Part shown: positions 42,376 through 51,643 of the stretch, one piece after another | How positions within the stretch are numbered: position 1 is the first letter of the stretch | Layout: each line of letters begins with the position of its first letter | Assembly (NCBI GenBank): GCA_030690315.1 | Contig: JAUYGY010000050.1 | Span: 1 to 51,643, forward strand | Direction of reading: 5' to 3' | DNA: 51,643 nt | From: Aequorivita sp. | Lineage (GTDB): Bacteria > Bacteroidota > Bacteroidia > Flavobacteriales > Flavobacteriaceae | Position numbers and translations under genes: made by a program | The notes under the pieces: model-generated | Seen by the model: only the letters and a program-made list of their open reading frames with translations | Databases searched by the model: none | Told to the model about the DNA's origin: nothing

Positions 42376-45300
42376 ATGCAAAACAAAGGACTAATTACCG
42401 TATTTGCCATCCTTTTTGGATTGGTAAGTATTTATCAGCTCTCTTTTACATTTGTCGCGAACAGAGTGGAAGACAGTGCCAAGGAATTTGCAAATAGCAA
42501 ATTTACGGCAGAGCAGCCAGATGAAAGGGATATTGCAGAAGCCCGTTACTTAGATTCTGTAGCTAACAATACTGTATTCTTGGGAATTGATTACAAAACT
42601 GCCAAGGAAAAGGAATTGAACAAAGGTCTTGACCTTAAAGGAGGTATCAACGTGATTCTTGAGGTTTCCGTGAAAGATATCTTGAAAGGTCTTGCAAATA
42701 ATACCAAGGATCCTGCCTTCAACCAAGCTTTGGAAAGAGCTGCCGATCTTCAAAAGGACAGTCAGGACACTTACTTGGAATCTTTCTTTAAAGCTTTTGA
42801 AGAGCTTCCGGGCGAAAATGAGCTTGCTTCCCCAGATATCTTCTTCAACAAAAACCTTGAAGATGTTATTAATATGGGCATGACCAATGCAGAGGTAAAA
42901 CCTGTTATTGAGAAGAAAATTGATGAGTCCATCACTTCTGCTTTTGAAGTTTTAAGAAAGCGTATCGATAAATTTGGGGTTACTCAGCCAAACATTCAGC
43001 GTTTAGGGAAATCGGCAAGAATTCTTGTTGAACTTCCTGGAGCCAAGGATATTGATAGGGTGAAAAAATTGCTTCAAAGTACTGCACAACTTGAATTCTG
43101 GGATGTTTACAAATTTGAGGATATAGCAGGATTCCTTCAAGCGGCCGATACAAAAGCTGGGGAGATTGCAATGGCGACCACTGCTACAGCAACTGCCGAT
43201 ACTACAAAAACTGTAGTTGATTCTACAAAAACGGAGGACGACGAAGTTAGCAAACTTTTAGGTGGGGAGGATTTAAAAGACACCCTTGCCAATGATAATA
43301 CCGCAAACCCAATATTATCAAAAATGGTGGCTTTGGGAACTCAGGGAAGTCCGGTAATTGCTACTTTTAAACTAAAAGATACTTCAGCCATTAATGGATA
43401 TTTGCGCAATCCACAAGTTAAATCCTTATTGCCGAATGAACTGCGTTATGCAAAATTTGTTTGGGGCTTGCCTGAATCAAATTCACAATTGAATGGGGAA
43501 GAGACCACGGCATTATATGCTTTAAAGTCAAATCGGGAAAATGTTCCACCACTTGGAGGAGGCGTAGTTGTTGATGCAAGACAGGAATTTGACAATTTGA
43601 GTCGGGTAGTGGTTTCTATGCAAATGAACGGACAGGGCGCCAAAATTTGGGAACAAATGACTGGCAATGCATATCAAAACCAAAGTCAGATAGCTATTGT
43701 TCTAGACAACATTGTTTACTCTGCACCGGGTGTAACTTCTGGCCCTATTGCCGGAGGACGAAGCCAAATTTCTGGTGATTTCACTGTGCCACAGGGGCAG
43801 GATTTGGCAAACGTATTGCGTGCGGGTAAATTACCTGCTTCTGCAGAGATTATTCAAGGTGAAATGGTGGGACCAACGTTGGGTCAGGAAGCAATTAGCA
43901 GTGGTGTAATGTCTTTCTTTATTGCATTCCTTATTGTTATCTTATGGATGATTGGTTATTATGGTAGAGCTGGGATTTTTGCAGATATTGCATTGCTTGT
44001 AAACTTACTCTTCATTTTTGGTATTCTAGCAGGACTTGGAGCCGTGCTTACATTGCCGGGAATTGCTGGTATCATTTTAACCATTGGTATGTCCGTGGAT
44101 GCGAACGTGCTTATTTTTGAACGAATAAAAGAAGAGCTAGCAAAAGGCAAAGCGCAGAAGGATGCGGTTAAGGACGGTTTCAATAATGCCTTGTCTTCAA
44201 TTTTAGATTCAAATATTACCACAGGTCTTACAGGTTTAATTCTTTTGGTTTTTGGAACTGGACCAGTTCAAGGTTTTGCAACTACCTTATTAATAGGTAT
44301 CGCTACTTCCTTGTTTACTGCAATCTTCATCACTAGATTATTTATAGACAGTTATACCAAGAATGGTAAATCACTGCCTTGTTCAACTTCACTTACCAAG
44401 AATCTTTTCAAAAATGTAAATATTCAATTTTTGAAAAAAAGAAAGATTGCTTATGTTATTTCTGGAATATTGATTTTGATAAGTCTTGGTTCCTTGTTAA
44501 CCGCTGGTCTTAACCAAGGGGTAGATTTTGTGGGAGGAAGAACTTATACGGTCCGTTTTGCAAAAGATGTAAATTCACAGGAAGTTCAGAAAAATCTTAT
44601 CCAAACCTTTGGAAGTGCCGAGGCGAAAACCTATGGTGGCGACAATCAGTTGAAAATTACAACTAAATACAAAGTAGAGGACACGGGCACCGAAGTAGAT
44701 GAGGAAATAGAGCGTATGCTTTTTGAAACCGTTAAAAAGGATATGCCAGCAAACATGACTTATGACGAGTTTGTGGGTGACCAAACTGGAAAAACCATTG
44801 GTAGAATGGAATACTACAAAGTGAGCCCTACCATAGCAGATGATATTAAAAAGGATTCCTTCTGGGCTGTTTTTGGGTCGCTAGTTGTAGTTTTCCTTTA
44901 TATTCTATTGCGCTTTAGAAGATGGCAGTTCAGTTTGGGTGCTGTAATTGCTGTGGCGCACGATGTTATTATCGTTTTGGGTATTTTCTCTCTTACCTAT
45001 AGAAGTATGCCTTTCAGTATGGAAATTGATCAAGCTTTTATCGCGGCGATTCTTACTGTAATTGGTTACTCGCTGAACGATACGGTAATTGTGTTTGATA
45101 GGATTCGTGAATACTTCGGCGAACACCCAACATGGAAAATGAACAGAATCATTGACGTGGCATTAAACAGTACTATTGGAAGAACATTGAATACCTCATT
45201 AACCACGCTTATTGTATTGTTGTGTATGTTTTTCTTTGGTGCAGAATCTATCCGCGGATTGTTGTTTGCAATTATAGTTGGTATCGTTGTAGGTACTTAT

Positions 45301-45408
45301 TCATCTTTGTTTGTTGCAACACCAATTATGTATGACACGGTGAAGCGTAAAAAAGTTGAGGATTTTATAGATAAAAAAGAAGAAGAAGAAGCTGCGCTTG
45401 AAGCATAG
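42376..45408 (+). CDS. secDF: Fused protein translocase subunit SecDF
   Basis: Proton-driven partner of SecYEG that pulls exported proteins across the inner membrane. A single 1010-residue chain: SecD half with P1 domain and GMSVDANVLIFERIKEEL, SecF half starting around residue 680 and ending with IGYSLNDTVIVFDRIRE. Twelve transmembrane helices are expected. An Ala/Thr/Asp-rich insertion (about residues 265-310, ATTATATADTTKTVVD) widens the P1 region, common in Bacteroidota. ATG at 42376 (MQNKGLITVF) is chosen over an upstream TTG inside the promoter. A terminator follows. Confidence 0.97.
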   Translation: MQNKGLITVFAILFGLVSIYQLSFTFVANRVEDSAKEFANSKFTAEQPDERDIAEARYLDSVANNTVFLGIDYKTAKEKELNKGLDLKGGINVILEVSVKDILKGLANNTKDPAFNQALERAADLQKDSQDTYLESFFKAFEELPGENELASPDIFFNKNLEDVINMGMTNAEVKPVIEKKIDESITSAFEVLRKRIDKFGVTQPNIQRLGKSARILVELPGAKDIDRVKKLLQSTAQLEFWDVYKFEDIAGFLQAADTKAGEIAMATTATATADTTKTVVDSTKTEDDEVSKLLGGEDLKDTLANDNTANPILSKMVALGTQGSPVIATFKLKDTSAINGYLRNPQVKSLLPNELRYAKFVWGLPESNSQLNGEETTALYALKSNRENVPPLGGGVVVDARQEFDNLSRVVVSMQMNGQGAKIWEQMTGNAYQNQSQIAIVLDNIVYSAPGVTSGPIAGGRSQISGDFTVPQGQDLANVLRAGKLPASAEIIQGEMVGPTLGQEAISSGVMSFFIAFLIVILWMIGYYGRAGIFADIALLVNLLFIFGILAGLGAVLTLPGIAGIILTIGMSVDANVLIFERIKEELAKGKAQKDAVKDGFNNALSSILDSNITTGLTGLILLVFGTGPVQGFATTLLIGIATSLFTAIFITRLFIDSYTKNGKSLPCSTSLTKNLFKNVNIQFLKKRKIAYVISGILILISLGSLLTAGLNQGVDFVGGRTYTVRFAKDVNSQEVQKNLIQTFGSAEAKTYGGDNQLKITTKYKVEDTGTEVDEEIERMLFETVKKDMPANMTYDEFVGDQTGKTIGRMEYYKVSPTIADDIKKDSFWAVFGSLVVVFLYILLRFRRWQFSLGAVIAVAHDVIIVLGIFSLTYRSMPFSMEIDQAFIAAILTVIGYSLNDTVIVFDRIREYFGEHPTWKMNRIIDVALNSTIGRTLNTSLTTLIVLLCMFFFGAESIRGLLFAIIVGIVVGTYSSLFVATPIMYDTVKRKKVEDFIDKKEEEEAALEA

Positions 45409-45434
45409 TTTTTTATTCTTTATTGAATTCATAA

Positions 45435-45465
45435 AAAAAACCTTTCCAAATCGGAAAGGTTTTTT
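45435..45465 (+). terminator. Terminator of secDF
   Basis: AAAAAACCTTTCC and its complement form a perfect 13-bp stem with a 5-nt loop and flanking A- and T-runs; it could work in both directions, also for the convergent DUF192 gene. Confidence 0.92.
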
Positions 45466-45539
45466 GCTTTTTATAAATTGTATCGTTTATTGCTTGGTTG
45501 TCTAATTACTGCTGTTTCAAAAATCTAAATTTACAATCG

Positions 45540-46037
45540 TCAATCAACAATCGTAAATTCTATTTTATCACTTTTCTCCAACTTCCATTTATCGGAAAGC
45601 CCTGCGTTTATCTCCAAAACATATTGCGAAACTGTTTCTGACGGAAGGGAAGTCTCGTCAAAAGGCTTGGCATTTTTTTGGATGCTCACTATTTCCTTTT
45701 CAGAATTAAGATAAATGATATCCAAAGGAATTTCCGTATTCTTCATATAAAATGAACGCTGTCTTGAATCGTTAAAAACAAAAAGCATTCCTTGGTTTTC
45801 ACCCAGCGATTTACGATACATCAAGCCGGTTTGTGTTGAATATTCATCATCGGCAATTTCAATATCCAGCCTTCCGATTACGGAATCGTTCTTGGCTTTC
45901 AGTAAAGTAAGTTCGCCTTCTTTAGTAAATGTTATTTCTTTTGTAAGGCTTTTGTTTTCTGAATTGGGAGTGTCTTTACAATTATAAAGAGATAAAAGTG
46001 TAGCTACAATCGCAGCGGAAAGAAGTGTTTTTTTCAT
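45540..46037 (-). CDS. DUF192 family lipoprotein
   Basis: A 165-residue protein with a lipoprotein signal (KKTLLSAAIVATLLSLYNC). The DUF192 core is LDIEIADDEYSTQTGLMYRK, then GMLFVFNDSRQRSFYMKNTE, then PLDIIYLNSEKEIVSIQK, which is complete. Function unknown; mostly periplasmic. ATG at 46037 starts the signal and is chosen over 46067. Last gene of the folE-cysS-yidD-lgt strand run, but separated from lgt by a hairpin element. Confidence 0.92.
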   Translation of the reverse strand: MKKTLLSAAIVATLLSLYNCKDTPNSENKSLTKEITFTKEGELTLLKAKNDSVIGRLDIEIADDEYSTQTGLMYRKSLGENQGMLFVFNDSRQRSFYMKNTEIPLDIIYLNSEKEIVSIQKNAKPFDETSLPSETVSQYVLEINAGLSDKWKLEKSDKIEFTIVD

Positions 46038-46057
46038 TGAAAGAAATATTAAAGACC

Positions 46058-46099
46058 GCGAAAACACGAATAATTTTTAATAATAATTCGTGTTTTCGC
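46058..46099. repeat. Hairpin element with 14-bp arms (CACGAAT family)
   Basis: GCGAAAACACGAAT (46058-46071) pairs with its complement at 46086-46099 across a 14-nt AT loop. Arm sequence CACGAAT and organisation resemble the element at 18375-18430. It lies between lgt and the DUF192 gene and could end lgt transcription. Confidence 0.75.
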
Positions 46100-46110
46100 A
46101 GTTAATTTTT

Positions 46111-47040
46111 TTATTCAGTAATTGGTTTTTTTGAAGCGTTCCACATAATATAAATACCTGCTATTATGAAAGGAATACTAAGCCATTGCCCGGTGGAAAG
46201 TAATCCCATTGCCGATTCAAAACCGCCTTGGCTCTCTTTTACAAATTCAACCAAAAAGCGAACCATAAAAAGAAGTATCAAGAAAACCCCGAAAATATAA
46301 CCGATTTGTTTTCTGCGTTCGGTTTTCCAATACAAATACCAACAAACAAGAAATACAATAACATACCCCACGGCCTCATACAATTGTGCTGGATGGCGAA
46401 AAGGAACTGAATTCAACAATTCAGAAAATTGTGGATTGTTCACGATTGCATCATACGCCTTGTTTGGTTCTTGAATGCCGGTTGCATTTACTGCATCCTG
46501 CTTATGAATTCCTTCATGCACAAAACGAACCCCAAGTGGAAAATCGCCCGAAGGTTGCCCTATAATTTCAGAATTCATAAAATTGCCAATCCGCACAAAA
46601 GCTCCACCGCAGGCAACCGCAATTACTATACGGTCCATAACCCACATAAAAGGTTTTTTTACTACGTTTTTTGTGTAATAAAACATTGCAATCAATATTG
46701 CTATTGCCGCCCCGTGGCTTGCCAGTCCTTGAAACCCTGTGAACTCAAATTCAGGCACTGTACTTATTGGCAAGAAAACCGAAAGTGGATCTTGCACAAA
46801 AAGTTCGGGTTGGTAAAAAATAACATGGCCCAAACGCGCACCAACCAAAGTGGCAACAACCATGTAGATAAAAAGTTTGTCCAATTTATCTTGGTGTAAA
46901 CCTTCCCTTTCATAAATCTTTTTAGTGAGAATCCAGCCCAAGGTGAACGCAATAACGAACATCAAACTGTAATAACGTATCATAAAAAAACCAAGATCAA
47001 TTCCTTCCGAAGGATTCCAGGTAAAACTTAAATAGTGCAT
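46111..47040 (-). CDS. lgt: Prolipoprotein diacylglyceryl transferase Lgt
   Basis: Attaches diacylglycerol to the lipobox Cys of preprolipoproteins at the inner membrane. The 309-residue protein has seven predicted helices, the early block GARLGHVIFYQPELF, the conserved FQGLASHGAAIAILIA, RIGNFMNSEIIGQPS and the end HPAQLYEAVGYVIVFL. These mark Lgt. It acts on lipoproteins such as the several encoded in this window. A TATCTTTA box on the minus strand (plus coordinates 47064-47071) lies just upstream. Confidence 0.96.
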   Translation of the reverse strand: MHYLSFTWNPSEGIDLGFFMIRYYSLMFVIAFTLGWILTKKIYEREGLHQDKLDKLFIYMVVATLVGARLGHVIFYQPELFVQDPLSVFLPISTVPEFEFTGFQGLASHGAAIAILIAMFYYTKNVVKKPFMWVMDRIVIAVACGGAFVRIGNFMNSEIIGQPSGDFPLGVRFVHEGIHKQDAVNATGIQEPNKAYDAIVNNPQFSELLNSVPFRHPAQLYEAVGYVIVFLVCWYLYWKTERRKQIGYIFGVFLILLFMVRFLVEFVKESQGGFESAMGLLSTGQWLSIPFIIAGIYIMWNASKKPITE

Positions 47041-47102
47041 AGTGGAGTTTTTAGTAAGCAGCGTAAAGATAGCAAAAGCGAAAAAGTATTCTCAAACATA
47101 TT

Positions 47103-47336
47103 TTATTTGTTTTTTGGAGGAACGGGATCATAGCCCGAACCGCCCCACGGATTACAGCTGGCTATTCGTTTTGCGGCAAGCCAAAATCCTTTCAGCAAGC
47201 CGTGGGTCTGTAATGCTTCAACTGCGTAATGGGAGCAGGTTGGCGTGTAGCGACAGCTTGAGGGCAATAGGGGTGAAATAAAATTCTGATATCCTTTAAT
47301 TAATACTATGAATGGATATGTAAGAATTTTTTTCAT
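47103..47336 (-). CDS. yidD: Membrane protein insertion efficiency factor YidD
   Basis: A 77-residue amphipathic protein that helps YidC insert membrane proteins. The signature is [20 protein letters not shown], followed by [15 protein letters not shown] and [17 protein letters not shown], with conserved Cys. It lies between cysS and lgt on the same strand, while yidC is not nearby. Confidence 0.95.
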   Translation of the reverse strand: MKKILTYPFIVLIKGYQNFISPLLPSSCRYTPTCSHYAVEALQTHGLLKGFWLAAKRIASCNPWGGSGYDPVPPKNK

Positions 47337-47369
47337 AAAGATTTCTTCTTTTAAGAAGATTGGGCCAAT

Positions 47370-48854
47370 TTAATTTAATGAAAAAGTGGTCCCATCTTTC
47401 CCATCTTTCAGCTGAATTCCTTTTGCCGAAAGTTCGTCGCGTATTTTATCGCTCATCGCGAAATCTTTATTGGCGCGGGCTTGGTTTCTCAATTGGATAA
47501 GAAGTTCCACCGCTGCTGAAAGTTTTTCGCCGTCCTTTGAATTTTCCGAAACAGTATCCTCCAGTCCAAGAACATCAAAAAGAAAATCGTCCATTGTTTG
47601 CTTTAGCAATTTTAAATCGCTGGACGAAATGGTTTCTTTTTCTTCTTTTACAGAATTCACAAATTTCACGGCTTCAAAAAGATGGGCAATTAAAATAGGA
47701 CTGTTGAAATCGTCATTCATTGCCTCATAACAAGCCTTTCGCCAGCTTTCAATAGCAAGGCTGCTTTTTTCTGAAGTATTTAATTCTGAAAGTGATCTGT
47801 AGGCATCCATCAATCTATTGAATCCTTTTTCCGAAGCTTCCAGCGCATCGTTGCTAAAATCCAGAATACTTCGGTAATGCGCCTGATACATAAAAAACTT
47901 TGTAACGGTAGGGGAAAAGGCCTTGCTTAAAATATCGTTTTCGCCACTAAACATTTCATTGGGAAGAATAAAATTGCCAGTAGATTTTGACATTTTCTTC
48001 CCGTTCAGCGTTAGCATATTTGCGTGCATCCAATAATTAACGGGCGAAGTGTGGTTGCAGGCTTCGGCCTGGGCAATTTCGCATTCATGGTGTGGGAATT
48101 TTAAGTCCATCCCGCCGCCGTGAATGTCAAAATTATTGCCCAAATATTTTGTGCTCATCGCGGTACATTCTAAATGCCAGCCTGGAAAACCATCGCTCCA
48201 AGGCGAGGGCCAGCGCATAATGTGTTGGGGTTCGGCTTTTTTCCAAAGGGCAAAATCCTGTGGGTTTTTTTTATCGGTTTGGGCTGAAAGTTCACGGGTG
48301 TTGGCAATCATGTCTTCCAGTTGCCTGCCGCTCAGTTTTCCATAGTTGTTGGTTTCGTTGAATTTAAGAACATCAAAATAGACGGAACCGTTTATTTCGT
48401 AAGCAAAACCTTCTTTTATTATTTTTTCAACAATATGTATTTGCTCAATAATATGGCCAGTGGCTGTGGGCTCAATGCTTGGTGGCAAGGCATTGAATTT
48501 TGCCATCGTGGTGTGAAAATCCACAGTGTATTTTTGAACCACTTCCATTGGTTCCAACTGCTCTAATCTCGCTTTTTTAAGAATTGGATCGTCGCCGCTT
48601 TCGCCGTCATTTTCCAAATGGCCGGCATCGGTAATATTTCGTACGTAGCGAACTTTATAGCCCAAATGCTTTAAATATCTAAAAACCAAATCAAAAGAAA
48701 GAAAGGTGCGGCAATTTCCCAAATGCACATTGCTGTAAACAGTAGGGCCACAAACGTACATGCCTACTGCGCCTTCGTGAATTGGCGTGAATTTTTCTTT
48801 GCTTTTTGAAAGGGAATTGTAAATGTAAAGTTCTTGCTGTTGGTAAAGGCCCAT
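47370..48854 (-). CDS. cysS: Cysteinyl-tRNA synthetase
   Basis: Charges tRNA-Cys. Class I synthetase of 494 residues: [19 protein letters not shown] holds the zinc Cys and the HIGH-type HLGN, the middle [15 protein letters not shown] and [13 protein letters not shown] contain further zinc ligands, and KMSKSTGNF is the KMSKS loop. The C-terminal anticodon-binding part ends [10 protein letters not shown]. Length is normal. It follows folE by 18 bp, so they are likely cotranscribed. Confidence 0.98.
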   Translation of the reverse strand: MGLYQQQELYIYNSLSKSKEKFTPIHEGAVGMYVCGPTVYSNVHLGNCRTFLSFDLVFRYLKHLGYKVRYVRNITDAGHLENDGESGDDPILKKARLEQLEPMEVVQKYTVDFHTTMAKFNALPPSIEPTATGHIIEQIHIVEKIIKEGFAYEINGSVYFDVLKFNETNNYGKLSGRQLEDMIANTRELSAQTDKKNPQDFALWKKAEPQHIMRWPSPWSDGFPGWHLECTAMSTKYLGNNFDIHGGGMDLKFPHHECEIAQAEACNHTSPVNYWMHANMLTLNGKKMSKSTGNFILPNEMFSGENDILSKAFSPTVTKFFMYQAHYRSILDFSNDALEASEKGFNRLMDAYRSLSELNTSEKSSLAIESWRKACYEAMNDDFNSPILIAHLFEAVKFVNSVKEEKETISSSDLKLLKQTMDDFLFDVLGLEDTVSENSKDGEKLSAAVELLIQLRNQARANKDFAMSDKIRDELSAKGIQLKDGKDGTTFSLN

Positions 48855-48872
48855 TAATTTTCTTTTAAAATG

Positions 48873-49553
48873 CTATTGAAATTGGGTGTCTAATTTTATA
48901 TAGTCCAGAAATTCTCTTTTAGTAGCGGCATTTTTGAAAGCGCCTCCAAATTCGCTGGTCACTGTACTGCTGTCAATATCGCGTATTCCACGGGAATTTA
49001 CGCAGAGGTGTTTTGCGTCGATCACACAGGCAACGTCTTTAGTGTTCAGAACCTGTTGCAGCTCTTTCACGATTTGCATCGTTAATCGTTCCTGAACTTG
49101 TGGCCGTTTTGCATAATAGTCCACAATTCTATTCATTTTTGAAAGCCCCACAACTGAACCGTTTGAAATATAGGCAATGTGTGCTTTTCCAACAATAGGA
49201 AGCAAATGGTGCTCGCAGGTAGAATAGAGCGTAATGTTCTTTTCTACCAGCATTTCTTGATATTTGTATTTGTTATCAAAAGTGGATGCCTTTGGCTTTC
49301 TATCTGGGTGAAGGCCACTAAAAATTTCCTGAACAAACATTTTTGCAACACGGGTGGGGGTACCTTTTAAACTGTCGTCAGTTAAATCGAGACCCAAGGT
49401 GTGCATAATATTTTGCACATCTTTTTTAATGCTTGCAATTTTTTCAATATCGCTCATCTCAAAGGCGTCAGCTCGCATGGGTGTTTCCGTAGAATTTCCT
49501 ATGTGGTCATTCCCCATTGCTTCAATTTCTTTAAGTTGTTTTTCTAAATCCAT
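48873..49553 (-). CDS. folE: GTP cyclohydrolase I
   Basis: Converts GTP to dihydroneopterin triphosphate, first step of folate synthesis and also of the queuosine route that QueE completes. The 226-residue protein has the zinc site in YSTCEHHLLPIVGKAHIAYI, KHLCVNSRG and the end EFGGAFKNAATKREFL. The first 30 residues are an acidic extension. A TATCTTTG box on the minus strand (plus coordinates 49580-49587) lies about 27 bp upstream. Confidence 0.97.
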   Translation of the reverse strand: MDLEKQLKEIEAMGNDHIGNSTETPMRADAFEMSDIEKIASIKKDVQNIMHTLGLDLTDDSLKGTPTRVAKMFVQEIFSGLHPDRKPKASTFDNKYKYQEMLVEKNITLYSTCEHHLLPIVGKAHIAYISNGSVVGLSKMNRIVDYYAKRPQVQERLTMQIVKELQQVLNTKDVACVIDAKHLCVNSRGIRDIDSSTVTSEFGGAFKNAATKREFLDYIKLDTQFQ

Positions 49554-49694
49554 TTTTATTATCTACTTATTTAGATCGGCAAAGATAAGCAATCGCAATT
49601 AGGTATTGAGGCGGTAAAATTTATTTTACGGTCGATAAACTATTCGTTATCATAAAATTTGCTTAATTTCCCGCCAAAATTATTTCCAAAAAAC

Positions 49695-51643
49695 ATGAAC
49701 AAAGCTTACTCCCCGCGTATTTCTTTTATATTAATATTACTTTTTGCATTTCCATTAATTGGTTTTTCACAAGGTCCAGGATCATTATTTGTTGATGCCG
49801 GACCCGATGTTGTGGTAGATTGTAGTGTTGGTTGCGTAGATTTAACCGCCGATTTTTTACAGACTTTTGATACTTCAGGTAGTACTTATACTATTGCGCC
49901 TATACCATTTGTGCCTCCATTTCCTTTTAATGGGCTTGCCAACCCTCTTAACCCAAATATTGATGATGCTTGGTCTCCCGTTGATAATTTACCGTTTGAA
50001 TTTTGTTTTTTTGGAAATACTGAAACTCAATTTCAGGTTGGCTCAAACGGTGTAGTTCGTTTTGATGTTAATCCAGGTGATACGGGGGCTGGTTCAAATG
50101 CGTGGAGTTTTGATAGTGATCTCCCCAATAACTTTGAAGATGCACTTGGTGAAGCAAATATCTTGTTGCCAGTACACGATATGGACCCTACCGTGTCCAA
50201 TTCCGAAGAAATAGGTTACGAAGTAATTGGCACATATCCTAACAGAGTTTTAGTGGTTTCTTATTATGAGGTGCCAATGTTTAGCGGTAGCTGTAACAAT
50301 CTTTTGGCGACACAGATGGCTGTGTTTTATGAGTTTTCCAATGTAATTGAAATGTACATTTTAAATAAGCCTACTTGCCCAGAATGGAATGATGGAAATG
50401 CAGCAGTGGGAATTCAAAACAACGCCGGTACTATAGCCTACGTTCCCCCTGGAAGAAACACCTCAGATTCACCATGGACGACCGCTAACGAAGCGTGGCA
50501 GTTTTCACCCGATGGAGTACAAACCTACGTTTTTGAATGGTTGGATGCCGGAGGAAATGTGATAGGCACCACCCCAACCATAAATGTGTGCCCTTCGGGA
50601 ACAGAAATATATACGGCAAGAGTTACTTATACCAACTCATGTAATGGTGATGTTGTTGTATTGACAGATGATGTTGAGGTTTCTCTTCAAGCAACGTTCT
50701 CAGTAGATTTGGGCCCTGATATTGAAACATGTGGTGGATCACCTATAATATTGGATGCTGAAACTGGTGTCCCAACTGTAACATATCAATGGTTTCTTAA
50801 TGGATTTCCTATTGCAGGGGAAATAAATCCCACATATACTGTTAACCCACCAAACTCCGGAATTTACTCGGTTGAAGCTACTGACAATGGGTGTACAATT
50901 TCTGATAGTGTTGATATAAATTTTCTTCCCCAACCTATAATCGCAAGTCGTCCGCAAAATATTGATATCTGTAACGATGGCACCAATCCAGGTATTTTTG
51001 ATTTAACCGTAAACGATGATGATGTTCGCGGAGGGCAGGATCCTTTATTTAATATTACCTATCACCACAGCCAAGGGGAAGCCTCCACTGGCGCAAACCC
51101 AATTATTCCTGCCAATGCCTACCTAATAGTAGGTGCTTCTGAAACAATATGGGTTCGAATTGAAGAACCTACAGGTACCTGTTCTGCTTATGATTATTTT
51201 GAAATTACCTACGCCGCCGCTACCGCAACTCCTCCCGCTAGTCCTCATTATATATGTGATTTAGGAAGTAATGGACAGGAGACTATAAATTTGAATACCA
51301 CATTTGACGCTACTGTTCTGAATGGACAAAGCCCTTTACAGTTTACCGTTACCTATCACATCGATCCAGCGGATGCTATTTCAGGGAACAATCCTTTAGC
51401 ACAGCCTTATTTAGTTACTGGTTCAGTAATCATTTTTATTCGTGTGGAAAGCAATACTGTCCCAAGTTGCTACGCTATTACTCAAGTTAATATTGTATTG
51501 GCACCCCAGCCCGTTGCGAACTTTGCCCCTGATATGTACCAGTGCGACTACGGCACGACCAACGGGACGTTCAATTTGAGGGACAACGACTTGGCGATCC
51601 TGGGCGCGCAGAACCCCGCTGACTTCCGGATAGATTATTACGA
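49695..51643 (+). CDS. Large secreted repeat protein (T9SS adhesin-like), 5' part
   Basis: The open frame starts at ATG 49695 and runs past the window end without a stop (649 codons visible). A signal peptide (SFILILLFAFPLIGFSQG) leads into a domain with paired Cys (VVDCSVGCVDLTADFLQ), then an Ig-like unit (TCGGSPIILDAETGVP), then repeats of about 95 residues of the type IDICNDGTNPGIFDLTVND followed by YHHSQGEASTGANP, recurring as ICDLGSNGQETINLNTTFD and YQCDYGTTNGTFNLRDND. Such proteins in Flavobacteriaceae are usually several thousand residues and end in a gliding-motility type C-terminal sorting domain, which lies outside the window. From about 51500 the base composition rises sharply in G and C. 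Confidence 0.85.
   Translation, partial: MNKAYSPRISFILILLFAFPLIGFSQGPGSLFVDAGPDVVVDCSVGCVDLTADFLQTFDTSGSTYTIAPIPFVPPFPFNGLANPLNPNIDDAWSPVDNLPFEFCFFGNTETQFQVGSNGVVRFDVNPGDTGAGSNAWSFDSDLPNNFEDALGEANILLPVHDMDPTVSNSEEIGYEVIGTYPNRVLVVSYYEVPMFSGSCNNLLATQMAVFYEFSNVIEMYILNKPTCPEWNDGNAAVGIQNNAGTIAYVPPGRNTSDSPWTTANEAWQFSPDGVQTYVFEWLDAGGNVIGTTPTINVCPSGTEIYTARVTYTNSCNGDVVVLTDDVEVSLQATFSVDLGPDIETCGGSPIILDAETGVPTVTYQWFLNGFPIAGEINPTYTVNPPNSGIYSVEATDNGCTISDSVDINFLPQPIIASRPQNIDICNDGTNPGIFDLTVNDDDVRGGQDPLFNITYHHSQGEASTGANPIIPANAYLIVGASETIWVRIEEPTGTCSAYDYFEITYAAATATPPASPHYICDLGSNGQETINLNTTFDATVLNGQSPLQFTVTYHIDPADAISGNNPLAQPYLVTGSVIIFIRVESNTVPSCYAITQVNIVLAPQPVANFAPDMYQCDYGTTNGTFNLRDNDLAILGAQNPADFRIDYY

Overview
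The window looks like chromosomal DNA of a member of the Bacteroidota, most likely the family Flavobacteriaceae. The evidence is low GC with AT-rich gene starts lacking Shine-Dalgarno sites, promoters of the form TTG/TTTG plus TAnnTTTG, a type IX secretion C-terminal sorting domain, a fused SecDF, and a one-chain class II (B12-dependent) ribonucleotide reductase. An Aequorivita-like marine genus would fit, but the genus cannot be fixed from sequence alone. No rRNA, tRNA, CRISPR array or prophage was seen.

Layout. 1-4.3 kb: a shortened DoxX-like membrane protein divergent from an ECF sigma factor, with a perfect operator-like dyad between them, then rhlE, a DUF5996 protein and a lipoprotein cytochrome c. 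4.4-5.7 kb: a complete IS4-family insertion sequence with 15-bp inverted repeats and a 9-bp target duplication. 6-10 kb: a FemAB/GNAT-like protein, an SRPBCC plus acetolactate-decarboxylase-like lipoprotein pair, an unknown exported protein and a GtrA-like protein. 10.1-11.9 kb: gene-poor, repeat-rich DNA with a REP-like palindrome, 10-bp iterons, a decayed secretory gene and one NTF2-like lipoprotein. 11.9-20.3 kb: ion and arsenic stress genes, namely a Kef-type antiporter, an ars operon (arsR, DUF6428, arsM, arsN, arsC, acr3), a GNAT enzyme and nhaA. 20.4-37.9 kb: an FG-GAP/UnbV T9SS cargo protein and then mostly housekeeping genes (ffh, folD, AI-2E permease, HerA-like ATPase, queE, gyrB, mdh, nrdJ). 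38.2-41.5 kb: a predicted copper-uptake operon made of a small Cys motif protein, an OprC-like TonB receptor and a Met/His-rich lipoprotein. 41.6-49.6 kb: secDF, a DUF192 lipoprotein, lgt, yidD, cysS and folE. 49.7 kb to the end: the first 649 codons of a large repetitive secreted adhesin.

Together, the ars operon should sense arsenic (ArsR), reduce arsenate (ArsC), pump out arsenite (Acr3) and methylate or acetylate arsenic species (ArsM, ArsN). Three consecutive proteins in this operon end in Cys-Cys. A block of about 115 bp covering the arsM tail and arsN start is duplicated exactly 1000 bp upstream, at the end of the DUF6428 gene.

The most unusual signals are: (1) many short non-coding arrays built from 7-bp units of different sequence; (2) the copper operon, whose receptor has a CxxxM-DPxTSY plug motif; (3) the internal duplication and Cys-tail sharing in the ars operon; (4) genes starting 4-5 nt after a TAnnTTTG box, suggesting leaderless mRNAs; (5) a sudden GC jump inside the last gene.
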